Notes under the pieces: model-generated | What the model was told of the DNA's origin: nothing | Database searches by the model: none | Seen by the model: only the letters and a program-made list of their open reading frames with translations | NCBI GenBank assembly: GCA_036583965.1 | Contig: JAZBQD010000001.1 | Location: 27,314,597 to 27,378,596 of the forward strand | Source of the DNA: Prunella strophiata | Taxonomy: Eukaryota; Chordata; Aves; Passeriformes; Prunellidae | Length of the DNA stretch: 64,000 nucleotides | Reading direction: 5' to 3' | Position numbers and translations under genes: made by a program | Shown: positions 38,801 to 53,254 of the stretch, in pieces | Numbering within the stretch: the first letter of the stretch is position 1 | How the letters are laid out: the number at the start of each line of letters is the position of its first letter

Positions 38801-41800
38801 GTAGGAACCACTTACAGAGAAAATGAAGTACTTGTACAAAAGAAACATCATGGAAAGGTTCTAGAAGATTACTTTCTAAAGCTCATTGCAAATTCCAGGG
38901 CACATGCCAAAAAATAAAATATAAGCTGATAAAAAACCCAAACCCATAACAAATTAATAATCAGAAACAGATGTGAAACTATGCCTCTGACTCTCACAAA
39001 GGTGGCCCAAAATATCCCAAATATTCTCTCTAAAGAATTTCATAAGATTTTCTTATAGTAGAAAAGATCCATAAGAATTAAGCAAGCTTTGAATACAATC
39101 GAGTTATTATCTGCTTAATAGGAAACAAGCATCAAATTTATGTTTTGCAGTTGCCTACATCATTTCTTTCATCCTAATCAGCAAGTGGCAGAGAAATGAA
39201 AACTGAGGAGAGAAACCTGGAACTTGTCAAGAAACAAACAAAACACAATGCCATCACTGGACTTCCACAGTAACTTCAAAAGTCATTCTGAATTCAGAAT
39301 TCTTTTGTTATTACATAGAATTTTAAAGGACATGGCTGCCCTTCATGATAACTTTGTTTTTGAAAACAGCATTTTGGATTAAATAATACTAAAAGGATAT
39401 AAGAATGATGTGAGCATTGTTAAGGTGCACACAACCTTCTGGGGACAATTCCCTGTCCATTGAGACACATGACAGCCTTTCAGCAAGGTTCCAGAGAGGA
39501 GGGACACAGCACACTCAGGTGATGAGGATGATGACAATAAAATGTTCATTAAACACAGACTGCAGAGGCAGCACGGACTAAACAACAGGATCAACTGGCT
39601 AGGAAGTCTTTTTGTTTGGGAAATTGAAAAGATGTCCTGAAATATCCCACCACATGCAGAATTCTTCCTCTAGTCCATCTTAATTCTTTCTCTTTGGCAG
39701 TACCACCCATTCCAGGAGAATCCCTGGGAGAAAATACCACAGGATCCTGTGCCAAAGAGCCCAACAGGAAGTGTTCCCAGGCTGTATCACCTGATGATGG
39801 GCACAGCAATTTCCTTCTTAGCTCTTCAATAATTCACTTGCTGGCAGGAACCTTATCATAATAAATTGGGCCTAAGAGAAAGCACACTAAATATTCACAA
39901 TACAAACAGTTCCACTGGCTTTTCCAATCTCCTGAGCTTCTAAATCTGTCTCTCTCATTTCCTCTCAGCATAAGACCTCTGCTCCTACCTCTACTGTCCT
40001 GCTCTCTGGGTATTTCTGGAAGAGCTTAACTGAACAGCAGCAATGGAAGAATCAGCACAGAACACTGAAAAGGGCATTCACAATTTTACTTCAGCAAAGC
40101 ACAGTAGCACAGCATACATAAAAAATGAAATGACGAAAGACAGCTCCTGTTAGCTCCTGTATGTACTTTATTAAGTACATGCCCTCCAAATAACACATCA
40201 CTTGGGAATGGCTCCTACCTGTCCCTGTTTAAAAGTTTCTACATCAATGAAACTTCTGTATAGTTATAAAGGCCTATGCATTGAGAAGCTAAGATTTGAA
40301 AAGCAAATATAGCAGAATATTTTAGATTTCACACCTATTGCAAGTTGAAGCCCAACCCTACAGCTAATTTTTAATATGTGCAGTATGAAATCCTCCTCTG
40401 ATCACATCCTGATTTCATAAAAGCTCCAAATGCATAGTGTGTTGTTTGTTGTACAAAACTATCTAAAGATCTACAAATCACCCTTTCTGTGGTTCCCTCC
40501 TCAGTGACTATCCACACTAGTCCCACAATCAACTGCTCAGCTCTATGAGAAACAGGCATTTGGTAAAGTTGCCCATGATTTACAGAAAGAGTACCTGGAA
40601 CTTTGGAGAACTGTAAATAATTATTTTTTTTTTTTTCAAAACAAGACTGACAGGACCACTTAGAGTCATGCAAAATATAAAACATAAAAACACTGACAAA
40701 ACTCTTCTACACAAATACCAGCCCACCATTCAGTAAGAGGGGCCAGGCTCAACTGCTCCAGACTGGCAGAGTTTCAGTGTGTCCCACATCAGGCCATTTG
40801 CAGGCTTCAGTAGTCAGCTACCTGTAGGGAACCCCATGGCTGCCTGGGAGCAGATATCCCACTCTGTGGGGTGCACACTGTACACTCTGGTCATGAACAG
40901 GATGCCAACCCCATTGCTAAGATCACAGTTAATATTCAGTTGTTACACCTCCTTGTTTCCAATCCACTTCGTTATCCTATTTGCAACTGAAATATTCCCA
41001 GCTCTCCATTCCAAACAGCAGATTGTGCCACTTAATGGCAATTAAATGCCCTCAAGGCATTAAAAAGGCTATTATCAAAACATGTTTTTCAAGCACCGGT
41101 GTAAATCATTTCATACAGGCTTTGAAATTCATAATGAGTAAGTCTTCAACAAGAATGTGTGTGTTGGGGTTGTACATCTAGGTGTTAATACAATATTTAT
41201 CCTCAGTAATACCCAGTGATACGAAATCTTTCTCTAAAATACTGACAACATGAACATTTTAAGATGTTTAACGGTTTCTTGCCCACCACTAGTAAGTTTC
41301 TCTGCTACAGACATTGGTTTTAAACCCCAAACCTAATAGCAGGCAAAACAAGCAAACAAAACACTTAGCAGGTTTATATATTTACACTTGAAACCCAAGC
41401 ATATCAGTTCAAGTTATGAAAAACATTTCAGCTAATTGAAGAAACAACAAACAACTCAAACTTTGTTGACACTGGAATCTTACTATTGGAAGGAGGTCAA
41501 AAGAGACACAGTAAAAAAATATTTGCCAATTTTTCTCCACTTGTGTTGGTTGATTTATTACAATACCTCTCCCATAAAACTTGTCTCATTCCTCCATATG
41601 AGATTCCCTCTAATAAATGCATTTTTATGGTTAGATTTTTTTTTTAGAGATCAGCATAATTACGCTTCATAAAAGTCAACTGTGAGCAAATGCAGAACAA
41701 CAGACTAGGCTAAGCAAGTCACTCCTTTGTAACTGTTTATTTTAAATGTTAGCTAGAGCCCACTTATTCTCACTTATCTCATTGGGTTTGGATTTGGATT

Positions 41801-42216
41801 AGGATCCCACCTACTCAGAGAGCATTTTGACTCTATCTATAGAAGACTACACCATACTGAAAGTGTTTCTTCCTTTTGATGTGAGATATGGCAACAATAA
41901 CACTTTGGTCCTAAAATATAACAAGACAGTAATATAAAACATAGTAGTTGCTAAAATTCCCAGTGACAAGTGATTATAAAGTTAAGCTAAAAAGATTTAA
42001 ATGGGGTTGTCATAATGGCAGGCTTTGGCCTAATGAGTGTCCCAAATTCAAACCTGATTCCACTCACTGCAGGACAAAAATAAAGAATTACTAACTAGAG
42101 TAAGTGGCTTGCTTGCTAGGGTGTCTCACAGACAGCCCTGCCCTCCTGTCAGATACAGCCCTGTCATCTGGGGACAGATCTTGGCTATATTTGGAGATAT
42201 ATTTTTAAATCACCCC

Positions 42217-42217
<1 letters not shown>

Positions 42218-42251
<34 letters not shown>
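42218..42251. repeat. A34 homopolymer
   Basis: Thirty-four consecutive A after CACCCCC. No recognisable element is attached. Confidence 0.95.
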
Positions 42252-42253
<2 letters not shown>

Positions 42254-45059
42254 ACTAGATGCTTCTGTCCCTTCCTCTTTAGTATTTAAGTCCAATAGAT
42301 TTCACTGTCAGAGAATTATTGGAAATTATCAGACACTCAAGAACAACCAAGGACATCAGGTACTTTCTGAAATTTAAAGCAAGACTTGTGAAGCATATTT
42401 CCTTCTTATTGTTTGAATATTCATTAATACATACCTTACCTCTCATCTGTATCTCTTTACCATTTTTATTTCACAAATAAGAAAACCTGAGCTTCAGGAA
42501 AAGGAAGGGACCACTCCTGGACTCCTGGACTCCTAACTTCCAGTAACCAAAATCTTATACTGCCACTGAGGCTTTAACAACTTTTTGGGGATGAATAGAA
42601 GACACATAAGCAAGCCAAACTAGTGGGGAAGAAGTCATCACTGCTAAAGCCAGTTTTTTCCCTGGTGGAAGGGGAAAGTGTTTTGATTATCCCAACCTCC
42701 ATTTAGGCACAGTTGAACTAAACTTCAGAAGAAATTCATTATATTTGAACTCTAAATTCCTCTCAGTGAAGAGTTCTCACATAAAACTTTCAATCTAGTA
42801 CCTGTCTGTGGTCTATCCTGCTTCTTGCTGTGATTCTTACAGAACTACTGACCAGCCTACAGCTCCCACTGAATACTCAGTTACACATGAGCTCCTCAGA
42901 TTCTAGTTCTATTCCACAACACAAAAATATAGTAAATTTGTTGTTAAGTAGTATTTGTTAGGAAAAAAGTCCAAGAGTCTATGTTTCATATAGACAGCAT
43001 TCATAAAAAGGATTAAAAGTGTGGAAAAAAAAAACATTAAGAGAGTGTTACAATTTTAAGGGGTGATTGAAAAATAATCTCTAATTAAATAATACAAAAG
43101 TAATGTGTCTAATTAGATATAATCTTACAGTATCTTCTTAAAAGCATTTTTAAAAAAAAAAGCTCCCTAATAAACTCACACTGCTTTTAAGCAGACAAAA
43201 TTTTCAGTGTGCAAATAAAACATCTCACAAGTGTTATTAATCTTTTGATCACCTAGCATACTCTCATCCTTACTGTAGGACTCTATCCACCATCATCTCT
43301 TTAGAAAGGAATTTTATCACTATGCCTGCTCAATACACTTTATTTTCTATAGGTACATCACTGACCAGTCAAGTGTTCAGTTAAAATCAGGGCTAAATAT
43401 ATTTAATTATTTTAAAATTTAAATAAATATGTGTTCATGGTTCCAAATTATGCACTGTAAACAAACCAGGAATGAGGAGCTCAGTAGCTCCTCAATCTGT
43501 GTGTGTTCAGTTCATATTTATAGATTTACCTTACACCAGCAAAGCTGTGGCTGGCTACAAATCCCCTACATCTGCCAAGGTGACAGAGGACAGCTTTCCA
43601 AATGTATGCAAACACAAGGTGCAATTAAGCCTTGTAGTGTACCCAAACACTGAAATCCAGTAAGTGCAAATGATCTTTTCAGCCACCTATAAAATAATAA
43701 TTACACTATCAAACTCTTCTCCTCTTAAACATATCACACACTAGCATTTCAGCTTCACATATTCAGATTAAATCCAGCCATCCAAGAACCAAAACCTGAG
43801 AGAATTTCCTATTGCAGACAGACACTTCTAAAGCCAATTTAAAATATTAAGTTACTATTCATGCTTTTCATTTACAACTAAGTAGGGCTCTGTAAAGAAC
43901 GTGCTGCAGATATGAAAAGGTATTAGCAGCACTTCTTTCCCTCGGTGTGTTTGTAGGGAACAAGGCAGGGTAGCTCATGCTGACAGAGACAAGGCAGAGG
44001 TTTTGTCTCCCCAGACAAAACCTGGACACAGCTCCCTCTGTCACCTCCACTGCCCAGCCCACCCCCTTCCTCTGCAAGGCAAGGTGACAGCAGATGTTCA
44101 CCCTCCCCAGCAGAAATGGGACTCAGATACCCTTGTGGATGCTGCATTCTCTCTGCTGGTTTCATGATGATGGGTGTCAAGGTCCTCACAGCTCAGAAGG
44201 TAATCAGTCAAGGCAAAGGGACAACCTCCCAAAAGAGGGGGCAGAAAGAGCCCATGGGCACTTTGAAAACTGCTGCAGAAGCACAGCCTCAGCCAGCAGC
44301 AGACTGCATCATTTTACTAGCACTACCTTGAGGTAATCAGTGACTTTTAAAGTGTGTATATTATAAACTCAGAAACAGCATCAATGATTACTTTCACAAC
44401 AATGATTACTTTTAAGACAGTATAATTTATAAATTGTTCTGATTTCCAATCTGTATTTTTCTGACTAACATTTTTTTAAGGATGAAAACTAATTACTAAC
44501 TTTATTACCCTGAGATACAGTGAGAGATACTGAGATACTTATAAATAAGCAGCTGACCCTGTCAGATGTGTGGTATGCTCTAATTTAATAAATAATAAAA
44601 TAAAGATTGAAATCTAAAAGCAAAAGAAACACAATCTGCTTAAAGAAAAAGTCATTGCTGTATGTATTTATGCATTACTTTAAGCTTTCTAGTTATTACC
44701 AAAAAAAATCCAAAAAACCCCAAGGGGATTGAACTTTTACCACTATGTACCATTATGTATCTGGGCCAGAATTCAGGCTAAAGACTAATGTGGTTTAGCT
44801 ACTTATGAAATAATTATAAAAGTACCTCTACCCTTCTAAATCAGGAGAACTGACACTCATCAGAATAATCTCCTCAGTTAAGTTCCTGAACCCACTGCCC
44901 ACTGAACCCTGGCAGAGCAAAGCCTGGCAGGAAAATCACCATAGCATTTCAGTGCAGCTTATCTCTGGGTTTCCAACAAAACCCCTGCTTCTCTTCTGTG
45001 AAGTCACTCACAGACTGAACAAGAAAATTAATTTTTTTCTCCACACACCACCACTCTTA

Positions 45060-45099
45060 ATTAAAAAAAAAAATTAAAAAAATAAAATTTAAAAAAAAC
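45060..45099. repeat. A-rich low-complexity tract
   Basis: Forty bases containing only A and T, mostly A runs broken by TT, T or TTT. Confidence 0.85.
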
Positions 45100-48000
45100 T
45101 AACAAAGCAACCCCTTTGGAAGACAATTACCGGACTGTTTTTAGCAAGTATTATACAATCAATTCCTAATCAAAGCTTCTGAGATAGCTTAGCACTACTC
45201 TGATGATAACCCACTCAGCACTTGTACTGTAATTCACCAGGGGAGTGGAAACGAAGATTTGCCACATTTTTTAAATATTCAGTGGTATTACTCAGCCCCT
45301 GAGAAGGGCAGTTAGCTACAGCTCTGCCTGAGCACACTACTGGAAATGCTATTTTCCTATGCACTGAACTGGGAGACAGAAGTAACCATCAGCCTTGCAC
45401 AATGCAGCACAGTTTTCCAGGTTAGTAACACTTTTCAGTGCAACTTTCTTGGTTTTGCTAAAATCTTGATTACATTCAGAAGCAGCACAGCAAATTCAGG
45501 CTGAACATTTTCAACCTTCCTTGTCAACCACTTGTCACTGCAGTAAAAGTACACCACCAGCACCCTTCCAGGAGAGTAACACACCTTATCTCCATCCCTG
45601 CCTTACAAGTTCTGACATCAGTGAGAATACTCAGCTCTGGGAAAGAGGCTATTTGCTATTAATACTAATTTATTGGTTTGCTACTGCACAGTGCTACAGC
45701 CCCTCTACCTGGTAACAGCCAGCAATCAAGACTCAGTTCTTGCTGAACTAGAATCTTGAACTTTTACAGCAATGACACTGTGAAAAGAACAATGTAAAGT
45801 TTATTTTATATTTTGGTTTCAGAAAATAATAGATCTTAAAATACATATTGCCATCCCTGGTGTTTTAGAAAGCATTTTCTATCTATAAGCTTCATGAAAA
45901 AGTCAATTTTCTATCTAGCTGAGAACATAATACAGAGAAAAACTACAAAACCAGAGATTTTCTGAAGAATCATGAGAAACAAAAATGAGGAAAGGAAATA
46001 GTTTATAGTGATGTATAAAAAGATTCATGAGCCACATGTCTTGTCACAGTCTACAGCTAAGCAACTACAGTCCTCCAGAACACAAAGATTTTACTACAGA
46101 ACTCATTTTAGGCAAAGGGTAAACAGGATAATGATATATTTTTCAAGGCAGTGCTAAGAATACACACACACACACAAAGAAAATGTTCTGATGGAAACTC
46201 AGTTCTAATAAGCACATTTAAATAATGTTGGCAGCTTTTAAAAAGCTGATGTACATTCACTTACACAGGCATGTTTTGTAAGCGCTCACACTGCAATCTG
46301 AGACAGATGAACACATTTAATCACACAGATGTTCACATAAATTGGCCCTGATTCTGCAGATCCATAACTCCACAAAACACAAAATGCATCACTAGCACAC
46401 CCTAAACTGGGCCTATAATGTTTGCAGAATATGGCCACACAGCAATCTCCTCATAAAAAAAATGAAATACTATAAACTACTTTGTTTAGCACAACATCTA
46501 CATGGAGTACTATCAGGATATTTTTTCCTCAATGCTTTACTGTAAGAGTTACAAAACGACTCTGTGAAAGGTCTGAATTTTCATACAAGCTAAAATACTA
46601 ATTAATTTTTCTAGGAAGAGCACCTACCACATTGCACTGCTAATGTGCATCTTACCTATGAGAGGAAAAGACAAGTGGCAGGTGGGATGGGACACAACTG
46701 TAGGCCCCTTAAAATTGCCAAGTGATTAATTCAAATTTTAAAAGAAAAGAAAAGCCATAAACCCAAAAGCCAATAAACAAAAAGATGTTCAAGCAAAAAG
46801 AAGAGACTTTGTAGGTTTCTGGGTTGATTTTACAGGGGCCAAAGCAGAACTCAGGTATTCCAAACCAAAGCTTCAGTTTATCTTTTTACCCAGTTATATT
46901 TTTATTGGACACTGAGCCTTTACCATACTACCTGAGCTTTTCCCAAACGTTTAACTCCTGCAAAAATAAAAAATTAAAATCACTCTGAGGAAAAAACATA
47001 AATCAATTTGGACTTAAAAATTGTTTGCTAAACGTGATAGGAAGTGAATTATCTTTGAAGCTGAATAGTTTATCTCCTACAGTCAGCAGTCAACACATCC
47101 ACACCAAAAAAATAAAAAAAAAAAAATAGAAGAAAGGAATCTTTTTTTTGTAAAAAAGACGTAAAAGTCACGGAATTCTCCTATTTAAATGCTACATGGG
47201 AAACACAGCTTTGGAAATCCAAAATATTGGTCTTATAGACCAGAAAAGACAGAATACTGGCATAATGTTTTATATATATATTTTTAAACATTACTAGGGT
47301 AATATTGACTACATTGAAAAACAGAAATAACCATTTAAACAGCTAGCAATAAGAATTTAGTTAATATATTTTTCTGCACTACCTCCAAATTTCACCAGGA
47401 AGAGTTGATCCAATTAGGCATCTCTTCCATGAAAAGGACATGGAAATTTGTAAGTGCAGTTGCCATTTCAATTTTCCTCGTGGCTGTTTTATTCTATTTT
47501 TTCCTCTTAAAGGCATTCTACCAAGGGACCCCAGAAACCTGTGTGACAGAAAGTAGAAACCCATTCAAAAAGCACTTGCCCACTTGTGTGCATTTACTTT
47601 CTCTGTGCTACTCAGAGGCCACCTGAACTTTCATCCTCTGTCATGTCCAGGTTGGAAATGCCCTCTCTCCAATGAAGATGCATTTTACTCAGTGGAGTGG
47701 CTTGAGCTTAGACACGAGGGGGATGGTAAAAGTAAGAAAGCAGTTTTCTGAGCTGTCCACCTTGGGAATTCAGTTAGCCATGAGAAAACACAGTTGCAGT
47801 TTTGATCTGAAGCACAGCTGTCCCATTAAATGACACTTCCAACCCTCACCATATTGAGAGAACTCAGTCCCTAGGAGAAAGAAAACATCTCCATAACACA
47901 AAGTATTTCATTGTTTCTCCTGTGTTTTGTCTACTCTCATAATGCAAAATAATAATAAAAAAGTACTTGTCCTTAATAGTAACAGTGACTACAAACCCCT

Positions 48001-50217
48001 TCCACACAGCAGAACCTGAAAGAGACTTCCAAATTAAACCAGATGCACTTCAGCTTGGCACTCAGTCTAACTAGCTCCAATGAAACCTCTGGGTTTCTTT
48101 TCTCAACCACACTGACTGGACAAGCACCAGAATCAAGGCAGCCAAAGACTGGTCCTGGGGTTACTACAGACTTTGAGATCCTCCTCAAAAACTGGCACTG
48201 TGCAAATGCACAAATCCACGCTTGTATTTTGTGTTTGCACACACACATGCACAGTATTGTAAAGTTGTTCAAAGACAAAGAAGCTCAAAAAGAAACCACC
48301 AGGCTCAGAGACAAACAAGTCCCTGCTTTTAACAAATGTATTTATATGTACTTGTGACCAAGCCATCCCACGTGATTTTACTAGGCACTTTTCCTTGTGC
48401 AGCTTGTTTACAAAACAATCACAGGAGAAATCAACAGAACCAAACACTGGTAGTTTCAGGTACTTCCTGACAACCATATGGGCTATGAAACTGAAAGTCA
48501 AGGCCAAATCCACAGCAATCCATGTGTTTACTGGGCTTTGCCTTCAAAGCAATGAGTCATATGATAAATGCACTGTGCAACACTAGACACTATTCTGTAG
48601 AGACAGGTCTTTCACTTTAATTTTTAATTTCCATTTTCTGTGGGTTTAGATAAACCATGAACATTACTTTAGCATAATCCTTTGCAATGAATCAATACTC
48701 TAATTTAATAATGGTATTCTGTTGTCAACATATAATATATCACATAATGTCCTTGTATAGATGCAAAAAAAAAAAAGCCAAATAAAATTCAAGGCTTTAT
48801 TTTCACCAGTGATCACAGGTTAAATTAATGTAATGACAAACTCTACAGTTCCCAGAAGAATTTCCTTCAGAGTTAAAAATCAGCATGGAATAATTTCAGC
48901 CATATCCCTCCCACTCATCATGCCAGTGCTGTGCAAGCTCTTCTAGGTCATAGCATTCCAACAATCACTTTAATGAAGGGAAGAGAGAAGAAATATATCT
49001 GAATAGAATCAATGTACATATCTGAGTGGGTCTTATTTAAATATTCCACTTCTTTATGAATTCAGTGATAGCTGCTCTAGTCCCTAACTATAAAGAAGAT
49101 TAAAAATGGAAAACGGAATTAAGTCTGGTGTCCTCTAAGTTAATTGAAACAGATGAAGCAAGTTATAGCAGTAAAATAGGAGAAATAAAAAAAATTTCAA
49201 TAACTTTTACATCAGTGATGTGGTTGCACATCTGTGTTTGTTTTTACCATGATAGTAGCCTTCCTGTCAACAAGTAGCTAAGACAGGAAACACAAATCTA
49301 ATCATGTCTGTGGTACTGACCCAAGGTATGCGAATAGAAAATAAGTGAGAATGAAGAAGAAGCAAATACTCTTAAAACACCCAGCTGTTTGTCTCGGTGT
49401 TTTTTTTTTTCCAATTCAACAGCTTTTGAAACATTTAAAATTGGTAGATAACTGGCATATTAATCTCAGTTAATGCCAAAGGCACGTGCTCTGCAGTCAC
49501 GTGTGCTTCCCTCAATTCAATGACAGCTCACACTCGTCATGCCAAGTGTTCACAATCCATGTCATTTGCTGGCAGAATGCTCCAGAGCTCTGGGAAGAGT
49601 AGGTCTGGTTTTACTACGGTTTGGCACCTCCCACAACACCCTCCAGTTGGTGAAAACCCCGCAGTTCCATCTAAGTGTCATCCTTAATGCAAAAAAGATA
49701 TTTGAGTCAGTGCAAAATAAAACAAACAGCTTTTACCAAAATGTCAGTGCTGGTAGCAGTGCATCTGCCAGATGCTTGTTACTTGAACCCATGCTGTGCA
49801 TAAGAATCAGTCAGAGATATGACAAGGATAAACGACTGGACCAGAAAATCTTTAGCAGGAAATCAAAGTATACTCAGACTACCAAAAAAAAATGGCTGCA
49901 ATTGGACTTCACAAGATATATTGATTAAGTGTTCTGTAACATCTCTTTTCTTGGTTACTATGCATTAGTTGAGCCCCACCTGCCTGACCTCAGCTCTCTG
50001 CATTAGCCTTTGGTCATATGAACACAAGAGAAACCACAGTGCTATTTCATAGCTGAATTCACACAGGAATTCTTCTAAGTACAGTATCTCAATTTGAGGA
50101 TAATAACATTACTGAAGAACCCAGAAAACCATGAAAAATGCATATTGGAAAAATCAGGGCATGACTCTTAAGAAATGAAACCAATGACTTGATAAAAATA
50201 AAACCTCACTAGCATGT

Positions 50218-50260
50218 TCCAGCCTGTTGGTTGATTTTTTTTTTTGATCTACAGGCTGGA
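50218..50260. repeat. 10 bp perfect inverted repeat with T-rich loop
   Basis: TCCAGCCTGT at 50,218-50,227 and its exact reverse complement ACAGGCTGGA at 50,251-50,260 flank a 23-base loop containing a run of T. The structure could fold as a hairpin in either strand. Outside the arms there is no further complementarity, so a longer transposon terminus is not supported. Confidence 0.8.
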
Positions 50261-53248
50261 CTATCCTTCTAAATTAGTGATTGACTTTTACACTGAGCAC
50301 TGGATGAAGAGGCTTAGGCTGAAAAGGCATGGTTCATACGTGATCATGGAAAACACACTCAGGCACAAGATACAGAGGGAGAGATTTGATGAGTAAGTGG
50401 CTTTTGCTTAGTCAGAACCTGAAGGATCTTCATCAAGAACTTTCAAAACAGCTAACAGATAGCTTGACTTTGAGTGAAACACAACCAAGAATTATTGTCA
50501 TTATGCACACCCACAAAAAAAGAGAGATTTCACAACATCTCCTCAGATGAATACACACACAGAGAAAAGGCTCTACCAACACTTATTCAGGTGGGCAATC
50601 ATCTGGCTTTCTGGAGAAATAACTCCTGATTTGCCTTCCATTTTCCTAAGTCCTGCTTTAAGCCCATTTTAAAATGTTAAAACAATTAAATAAACTACAA
50701 CACAAACCAGCATAAATAAAGATAGGTGCTTCTTTCCCTAAAAGCTGTGAAATGTTAAATAACCTATGACTCCCACCCACATGTGTGCCTTGCCAAGCCA
50801 GAGGATGACACAAGGGCATGCACTATTTTGAAGGCTGGGGTGTGAGATTTATCATGTCAGATTTGTATTCACAAGGAACAACAGGATCCATGACTTTCAT
50901 TTCAATAGCAGCTGGAACAACGGGCACAGAAGGAACATGCAGCTCAACCTGGGAAATTAGGATGAATTTGTTTAAAAAAAAAAAAAAAAATCCTTTTCTT
51001 ACTGAGAGCTATTAGTGGCAGACACAGATGCTTGCTTTGGGGTCACACCATGTCAGCAGTTCACAGCACAAAGACTGCATTTCTCCTTTCTCTCCCCTCA
51101 GTGGATACTGCAGCCTCAAAGAATTTTACATGTATCCTTAGAGATGCTCATATGTATCAGGAGAGTACAGCTGTAGGCTTTAGAAAAATGTTCATATGCC
51201 CTACAAATTCAAATCCTTTTTTATGTAATCTATTTAATCTTCCATTAATGATAATCTCTGCTATCAATGTGCCCAAACAGGGTCAATTTCTGCTGGATTT
51301 GCACTTCTTGCATTTCCATCCTGTAACTGAGCTACATTTAATGAAGGGAAACACCCTGCTGTAAAAGGTATTAGCAGCCTCCCTAAAACAAAAAATAGTT
51401 AGGAAGCTCTGCAACTGCCACTAATGTTTCAAGACTGTGTTTTTTCTTCTTCCTTTGTGTGTCTTGCATAGAGGAGAGTCCTGCCAGCTGAACATTATTT
51501 ATTAATCAGGACATTCCTGCCCTCTATACCTTGTAAGGAGACAGCCTAGAGGGGTGGAAATTGCCGTGGATTTCTCTTACATATCCAACGAGACAGAAAG
51601 GGAAGCGAGGAAGAGATTGCAAGGGAGCATTTAGACCCCGACAGATCCCACCTGGCAAGCCCAGGCAGATACACACACATACATCACAGCAGTTTGAAGA
51701 ACCATGTAGCATATCTGGTTGAGAGCACTGAGAATAGACATATGGGTTGGAAATCTGGCTTCATTGCTGTTTTGTTTTTAAGAAGTGCCCCATACAGCTC
51801 CCCACACCTGAGTGAAACAAGCTGCGTTGAGCTCCACAAAATATTTTCCTTCTGGTAACTTCCAACTACCTCAGGTTCTACCTACAGAATGTGCAGGCTT
51901 GGACACACCTGTAAGGGCTGCTTCTCCCTCAATTACTGTGGCACACACAGGCAAAACGAGTTATTGCCTCGTTAGCTCTTCTGATTTAGTGATCGTTTCA
52001 TTCGTAATCATTCCCAGCCATCCGCCACCTGCACACCCACCCACCCACACATACACATCCAATTTGCTGTTCTTCTCCCAATTTTGTACAATTCACAAGA
52101 TCAGCTTGCACTGCCTAGCCTCTCTGCCCCAGTGCTTATCAACAAATAGATTTAATAGGCAAAATAAAGTTCATATTGCTTTCCAACAAAATCCTCCAGC
52201 AGAACACCCCTACATTAGCATACAAAAGGGGAGCCCTGGGCTGTAAAAGGGATTCAATTGAACTGACATTCGCAGCAGCAGCAACTAAGAGTTAATGGAG
52301 GACAGCCGGCTTTTCACTTCCTCTACTGCATCCGAGAAAGCGCAGAATACTATAATACAGTATAATTGAGCATTTCACTAAATAGCATCGCACAGAAGTT
52401 CTTTTGGCAAGGATCGCATTTGTCCTAAGCAACCTCTATGAGAAGCTGAAAGTTGATGCACCCAGACCAAATGAATTTTCAGCTTCAGCCCGAATCCTTA
52501 GGTTTGTGCTCGGGAGGGTGGGAAGAACCAGCCACCAAGCATCAATCGGAGAACTAGCCCCCTCCTCTGCTTAAAAAAAAAATAGTCAGTTACGGCAACA
52601 CGGTGCTGTGGCTACACACGGGAGCCGGCAAAGCGCTGGGATGGGTCCGCATATCCGCGGGGTGTCCCGGGCTCCTTCCCGGCGGAGCTGGCCGCAGCTC
52701 CTTCGGGAGCCGGGCTCGGGGACGGAGAGAGCATCCCTGCGGAGCCCACCCTCGTTTCAAGGGAGACGAGTGTGCGGGAAGCCAAACTCAGTCACCAGCA
52801 CAGAAGCACATGCACAGTCCAGCCCGCACCTGCTGAAGACCAGTCTCTCCACACTGCCCCTTCGTGGGGGTCATCACTGGTCCCTCTGGCTCAGACAGCC
52901 CCCCCCAGCATCTCCTAAGTACCTTTCGCAGACCAGCCTAGAAGGGGAAAGGGGGTCTGCAGCCTTCCTAAAACCTCAATGAAAAGCAGTCTCGTCAAAT
53001 GGCTGCTCCTGCCTCAACATCCATCACACAAGCACGGAACTCGCCGGGGGTAAAAAGGGGGCGCAAGCAGGGAAGGGAGAAAGAAGCGCAAACTTCGGAG
53101 CTCTCCGGCTTCCCGCACGGGAACGACACGGCGGCCACCTCCGACCGACGCACGGCCCGGGCCCGACCCCGCGGGCGCTCGGCCAGCGCCGGGTGCGGAC
53201 GGGGCGAGGCGCGCACCGAGCGGCCCGAGGGCGCGGGGCGGCGGCGAC

Positions 53249-53254
53249 ACTTAC
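53249..53254 (-). promoter_or_regulatory. NRG3: Splice donor of NRG3 exon 1
   Basis: Reading the - strand, the exon sequence coding PKT plus one extra base is followed directly by GTAAGT, a consensus 5' splice site, with the intron's first G at 53,254. The reading frame past this point loses all resemblance to neuregulin and becomes an Arg/Pro-rich CpG-island shadow, which supports the boundary. Phase 1 matches my recollection of the human NRG3 exon 1 junction. Confidence 0.9.

Larger units (their letters stand above)
31235..52599. other. Intronic stretch from SINE to CpG island, no gene recognised
   Basis: Mostly unique AT-rich sequence with A33 and A34 runs and short CA repeats (near 46,162-46,177). 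The longest open frame in the intron outside the CpG island, 176 codons on the - strand at 33,401-32,871, is hydrophobic and unrecognised; it is treated as a finding and not called as a gene. Confidence 0.7.
1..53254 (-). other. NRG3: NRG3 intron 1 (partial, runs out of the window)
   Basis: This stretch is inferred to be intron because it lies downstream of the exon 1 donor on the - strand and no later NRG3 exon is visible. None of the conceptual translations contains the EGF-like cysteine pattern or the second membrane segment. Known NRG3 genes are very large with a giant first intron, so more than 53 kb is expected. The sequence is AT-rich with many short homopolymers, a few retroelement relics and microsatellites. 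Alternative first exons or regulatory elements could be hidden here but cannot be identified from sequence alone. Confidence 0.85.

Noticed and set aside
49539..49928. 129-codon + strand open frame
   Set aside because: No recognised family or exon signals; composition is that of random intronic translation.
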